Of a stretch of 64,000 bases of DNA, positions 60,851-64,000 are shown one piece after another (within the stretch, counting starts at the first letter, position 1; every line of letters starts with the position of its first letter). The translations under genes and the position numbers were made by a program. Location: the NCBI RefSeq assembly GCF_029168945.1, contig NC_083605.1:26735280-26799279 (forward strand). The letters run 5' to 3'. The notes beneath the pieces were generated by a model that did no database searches, had not been told where the DNA came from, and was given only the letters and a program-made list of their open reading frames with translations. This DNA comes from Cannabis sativa (taxonomy: Eukaryota > Streptophyta > Magnoliopsida > Rosales > Cannabaceae).

Positions 60851-62734
60851 TCAAAAAGACAAAACCACATTTTTTAAATCTAAGGCATTTGTATCTTGTT
60901 CATAGTATTTTTGACAAGATCAATCTCTCCAAAGAGTTAATATGCCTATATCCACTGAAAGTAATTCATCTCATTCGCAGATGGATGTACATTCAGGGGT
61001 GGATATGAGTTTTTCGTTGTATTCTTAAAACGATCACTCTAGATTTTACCTTAAACTTTGAAAACCATTAAGGTAAGTGGTTAAAGATCTTGCGAACTGA
61101 TAGGGGTGGAGAAATAGTTAGTAGATATGCAGTTCAAAGATCATTAAATTGATTTTTGAACTATATCCAAACTTACCTTCCCAAAAATTTTGATTTGCAT
61201 ATTGATGATTAGTTACTAGTCGTTGCCTAAATCCTTTTATGGTAATACAATTTCAGAATGATGCAATGATTGGGTACTTAGGGTAAATCATTACTAGATT
61301 CATCGATGACCTAATCAAAATCTTAAGAAAAGCTATAACTGTTAACCATGGTTTGTTAGCTATTCTAAGTGATTAGGGGTGCACCATCCCATAGTCATTA
61401 GATAAGAAAGTGTTTGTTTAAACAAATACTACTTTTCTAAGAAAATGACTAAGTCTGAAAATAAAGTAGAAAATAAAGGAGATATTTTTCTTGATTCCAA
61501 AAGTGTTCTATCATCTTATTTGATATAGGATGATCCCACTGTCTCTGTTGTTTTGACACAACCGAAGAGCTCAATACCATTTAGTTTTTCTTAGACGTAA
61601 TTCACGGTACCTTGTCGTAGTGGGAGAGTTTCTAGGAACTCACCTTCTTATGACTTGGAAGACACTAGTGATTAAAATCCATTGTGAGTTTAAACAAGTA
61701 ATGGATTGTCTAGATAAGAAACTAAGAAGAAAAGCCAATAGAACTATGGTTTAATCCCTTCACATGGAGTAACCTAAACTTTCTATTTCAAGGAGATAAA
61801 AGGAAATTTCATGTATAAGTCTATTCAATGGACTTAACAAGACTTCCTGTTCCTAGTATTATAGGTTTGAGTTTATCTAAACCTATGGCTTGTGGTATAC
61901 CTGGTAATTACTTACTCTAATGCAAGCAACTTACTTCAGTAAGATGCTGAAGCATTTTCTTTCTAATGGCAATCTATAGAAGCTTCACAACTTCTTAGAC
62001 ATAGATTTTATTTATCTAAGGAAAAGTCTCAACTATTCTAGAAAAGATAAAGTCATGAAAGAATTTCTTAAATCAACAGTGAGAGGTCTCAGATATGCTT
62101 TAGTATGCCTTAGACCAGACACCTACTGTTGAGTGGGAGTAATGAGTAGGTATCAGATTAATGCAGGAGAGGAACATTGGAAGATAATCAAGTAAATCTT
62201 AAGATTAAGAAGAGGAACTATATGTTAGTCGATAAGGGTGTGTTTAAAAACTCTTAGACTACACGACATCAGATTTCGAGACTTGCCTTTGTGCTAGAAA
62301 GTCTGCTGATAAGATGGTGATTACTCTGGGGGTGGAGTAGTGATTTTGGAGAAGTGTAAAAACCTATCTGAAGTCTCTTAGTCCACCAGAGAGAGACTGA
62401 TTGTTAAAGTTCAGGAAAGGTACTTATTCAGTCTAAGGAAAGTTCTATACAATTGTGGCACCGTTCCAACCTGTCTTAACTTCTAGTGTTAATTTCCTGA
62501 TTAACCAAAAGTAGTTGCCAAAGGTATAGAATCCAGTATCCCAAGAGAGTAGACATATAGAGAGGAATTTCACATTATCAATGATTTTGTGATTAAGGAA
62601 GAGTAATGGTGGAGGAAAGGTTGTGTTGAATTCAACCTGTCAGATCCTATTACGAGGAGTATACTACTACTACACTTGATTTGTATATCAAGGTGTTGAG
62701 ATTATTTGAAATGCACATTTTGTTTTATATTAGT
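60851..62734 (+). pseudogene. Decayed Copia pol of element C
   Basis: The integrase remnant around LRTDRGGEIVSR is near 61084-61126. The pre-integrase box is near 60885. The RNase H remnant with TCTGGGGGTGGAG is near 62324. Frames are broken throughout. Relative to A and B, a deletion before the integrase motif removes about 40 bp near 61050. Confidence 0.75.
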
Positions 62735-62747
62735 GAAAGTGGGAGTT
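62735..62747 (+). other. Polypurine tract of Copia C
   Basis: AAAGTGGGAGTT directly precedes the 3' LTR start at 62748. Confidence 0.75.
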
Positions 62748-62759
62748 TGTTGGGTTTTA
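62748..62759 (+). repeat. 3' LTR stub of Copia C
   Basis: Only TGTTGGGTTTTA remains before the Gypsy LTR starts. The rest of the LTR, if present, lies beyond the window. Confidence 0.75.
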
Positions 62760-64000
62760 TGTAAAGCCCGCTTAGTTAATTTGGAAATTAGCAGTTATTT
62801 ATGTTAATCATGAAATTATTTATAGCCATTTAAATAATTTATTATGGATATTTATGGAATTCAAATATGCATGAGTATGTAATTAGTAGCTTTTATATTT
62901 CGCATTTCCGGTGTCCGGTATTTTGGAACGCGGCGTTTGGCTCAGTAGAAATCACAACTTAGTATGTTAGTATTTTGGGGACGGGTTTTAGACATTGGGA
63001 ATGTCGGGAATGGCCGGGAATTAGAATGTCCCAAAAATACCCCTTTAGTATGAATTATGTAATTTTATGGTGGAGGGGCAAAATGGTCTTTTTGCCCCAA
63101 TGACTTTTTGTCTTTTGTGGCTTGTAAATGGAAATTAAATGTTGATTTTAATTATTTTTCTTGGCTGAAATAAAGCATTATATGCATGAAAATCTTTGTT
63201 TTCTCTCAAAACTTTGCTCTTAACAAAAAATAGAAAAAACTTGGAAAAAAGAAGCTCCCTTTTCTTTCTCTCCATTTCGGCTTGGTGTTGGCTGCTAGGG
63301 CAGGATTTTTCTCTTCAATTTCTTGTGATTTCCTTCTCCTCTAAGTGTGATTCAATTGTAGGTAAGATCCTTGAACTTGTCCTTCTATGTTTTCTTGAAT
63401 TTTTAAGTGAAAATGGATGAAAATGCATGTTGAATTGAAGTTCTTGCTGCTGTGTTGTGATGTTGTTTTCTAAAGTTTATCTTGCTGTTTTTAAGTAATT
63501 TAAAGCTAGTGTATGCATGTTGATTACTTGAAGTTATGTTTTGGGAGTTTTTAGTTCAAGAGCATGATTTTTGAAAATGTATGTGAATCTGTAAATTGCT
63601 GGCTGTGGTTGATCATTTTCGTTTTCAGAGGCTTAGTTATGCATATTTAAGTAGGTTTGATCTAGCTTGATGGCATGTTAATAGTTTTTAATCAAGCTTG
63701 AGTTTTGGAACTCAAAGCTTGGTCTTTAATGGCATTTTGTGATTCTGTGAGTTCTGGGTGAATTTGTTGCCTTTGAATGGCTATTTGGGGTATATTGATC
63801 AGGTCTGGAAAGTCTTGGATGATTTGGGGTAGATTTGAGAGAGTTATGAAATTTTGAAAATTTCCTGCGAGGAACCGGAATTCCGGTTGTGCAACCGGAA
63901 TTCCGGATGGGTGTCCAGTAATTCCCAGAACCGGAATTCCGGTTGGGCAACCGGTCTACCGGTTGGGGAATTTTTCCGAACCCTAGTTTTCCTCGTTTTT
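62760..64000 (+). repeat. LTR of another Ty3-gypsy element, cut by the window end
   Basis: It begins TGTAAAGCCCGCTTAG, a start typical of plant chromovirus LTRs, exactly inside the Copia 3' LTR. No coding region is reached. It includes a pyrimidine-rich region with a GTAAGATCC donor-like site near 63361 and a cluster of palindromes at 63873-63964. Orientation of the whole element cannot be decided here. Confidence 0.7.
63873..63964. repeat. Four AACCGG-centred palindromes
   Basis: AACCGGAATTCCGGTT is at 63873-63888 and 63929-63944. A copy with a changed last two bases is at 63893-63908. AACCGGTCTACCGGTT is at 63949-63964. Starts are spaced 20, 36 and 20 bp. Confidence 0.9.

Larger units (their letters stand above)
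54475..62759 (+). mobile_element. Copia element C, 1.9-kb LTR family
   Basis: Full 5' LTR 54475-56347, Met-type primer site, 6.4-kb interior, purine tract, and the first bases of the 3' LTR at 62748 before a Gypsy LTR interrupts it at 62760. It is inserted in the Tekay-like LTR fragment, so it is younger than that element. It is the best preserved of the three copies for the leader, but the coding sequence is decayed. Confidence 0.87.

Overview
This window is plant nuclear DNA, most likely from a eudicot. The evidence is an intron-bearing F-box/LRR gene of the plant SKP2A/SKP2B type, plant-lineage Ty1-copia and Ty3-gypsy (Tat and Tekay-like) LTR retrotransposons, and an AT-rich background. 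I cannot name the species from sequence alone. Only one ordinary host gene is convincing. The rest is retrotransposon sequence of several ages with short AT-rich gaps between.

Layout: 1-3300 holds the SKP2A-like gene on the minus strand, with four coding exons (596-2424), a probable 5' leader intron and a G-box in its promoter. 3350-11170 is intergenic: a decayed LTR fragment (4760-5105), a reverse-oriented solo LTR with target duplication TTTCT (5743-7639), a probable short Helitron (to 9265) and a TA/GA microsatellite. 11174-18131 is a structurally complete minus-strand Copia element with nearly identical 517-bp LTRs and target duplication AAATA, but with decayed coding sequence. 18132-19841 holds a minisatellite, a GA tract and an unrecognised coding fragment.

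19842-39023 is Copia element A. Its 5' LTR is split by a reverse-oriented solo LTR of the same family (21505-33788). That solo LTR is split in turn by a Tat-lineage Gypsy element (22337-32728; two 786-bp LTRs, target duplication ATAAT) carrying a decayed gag-pol and an antisense gene. 39024-47410 is Copia element B of the same family, with a deletion in its 5' end. 47411-48729 is a patchwork of opposed LTR pieces. 48730-54474 is a minus-strand Tekay-like Gypsy element lacking gag and protease. 54475-62759 is Copia element C. From 62760 to the window end is the start of another Gypsy LTR, which interrupts the 3' LTR of element C.

The host gene is unrelated to the elements. Three observations deserve most attention. 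First, the antisense gene in the Tat element has its own TATA box and 5' leader intron. Second, an inverted pair of Copia LTRs has promoters facing each other. Third, the long non-coding leader of the 1.9-kb-LTR Copia family contains a stem-loop with compensatory changes and GC-rich structured islands that differ in every copy. No CRISPR array, tRNA gene or rRNA gene was seen.
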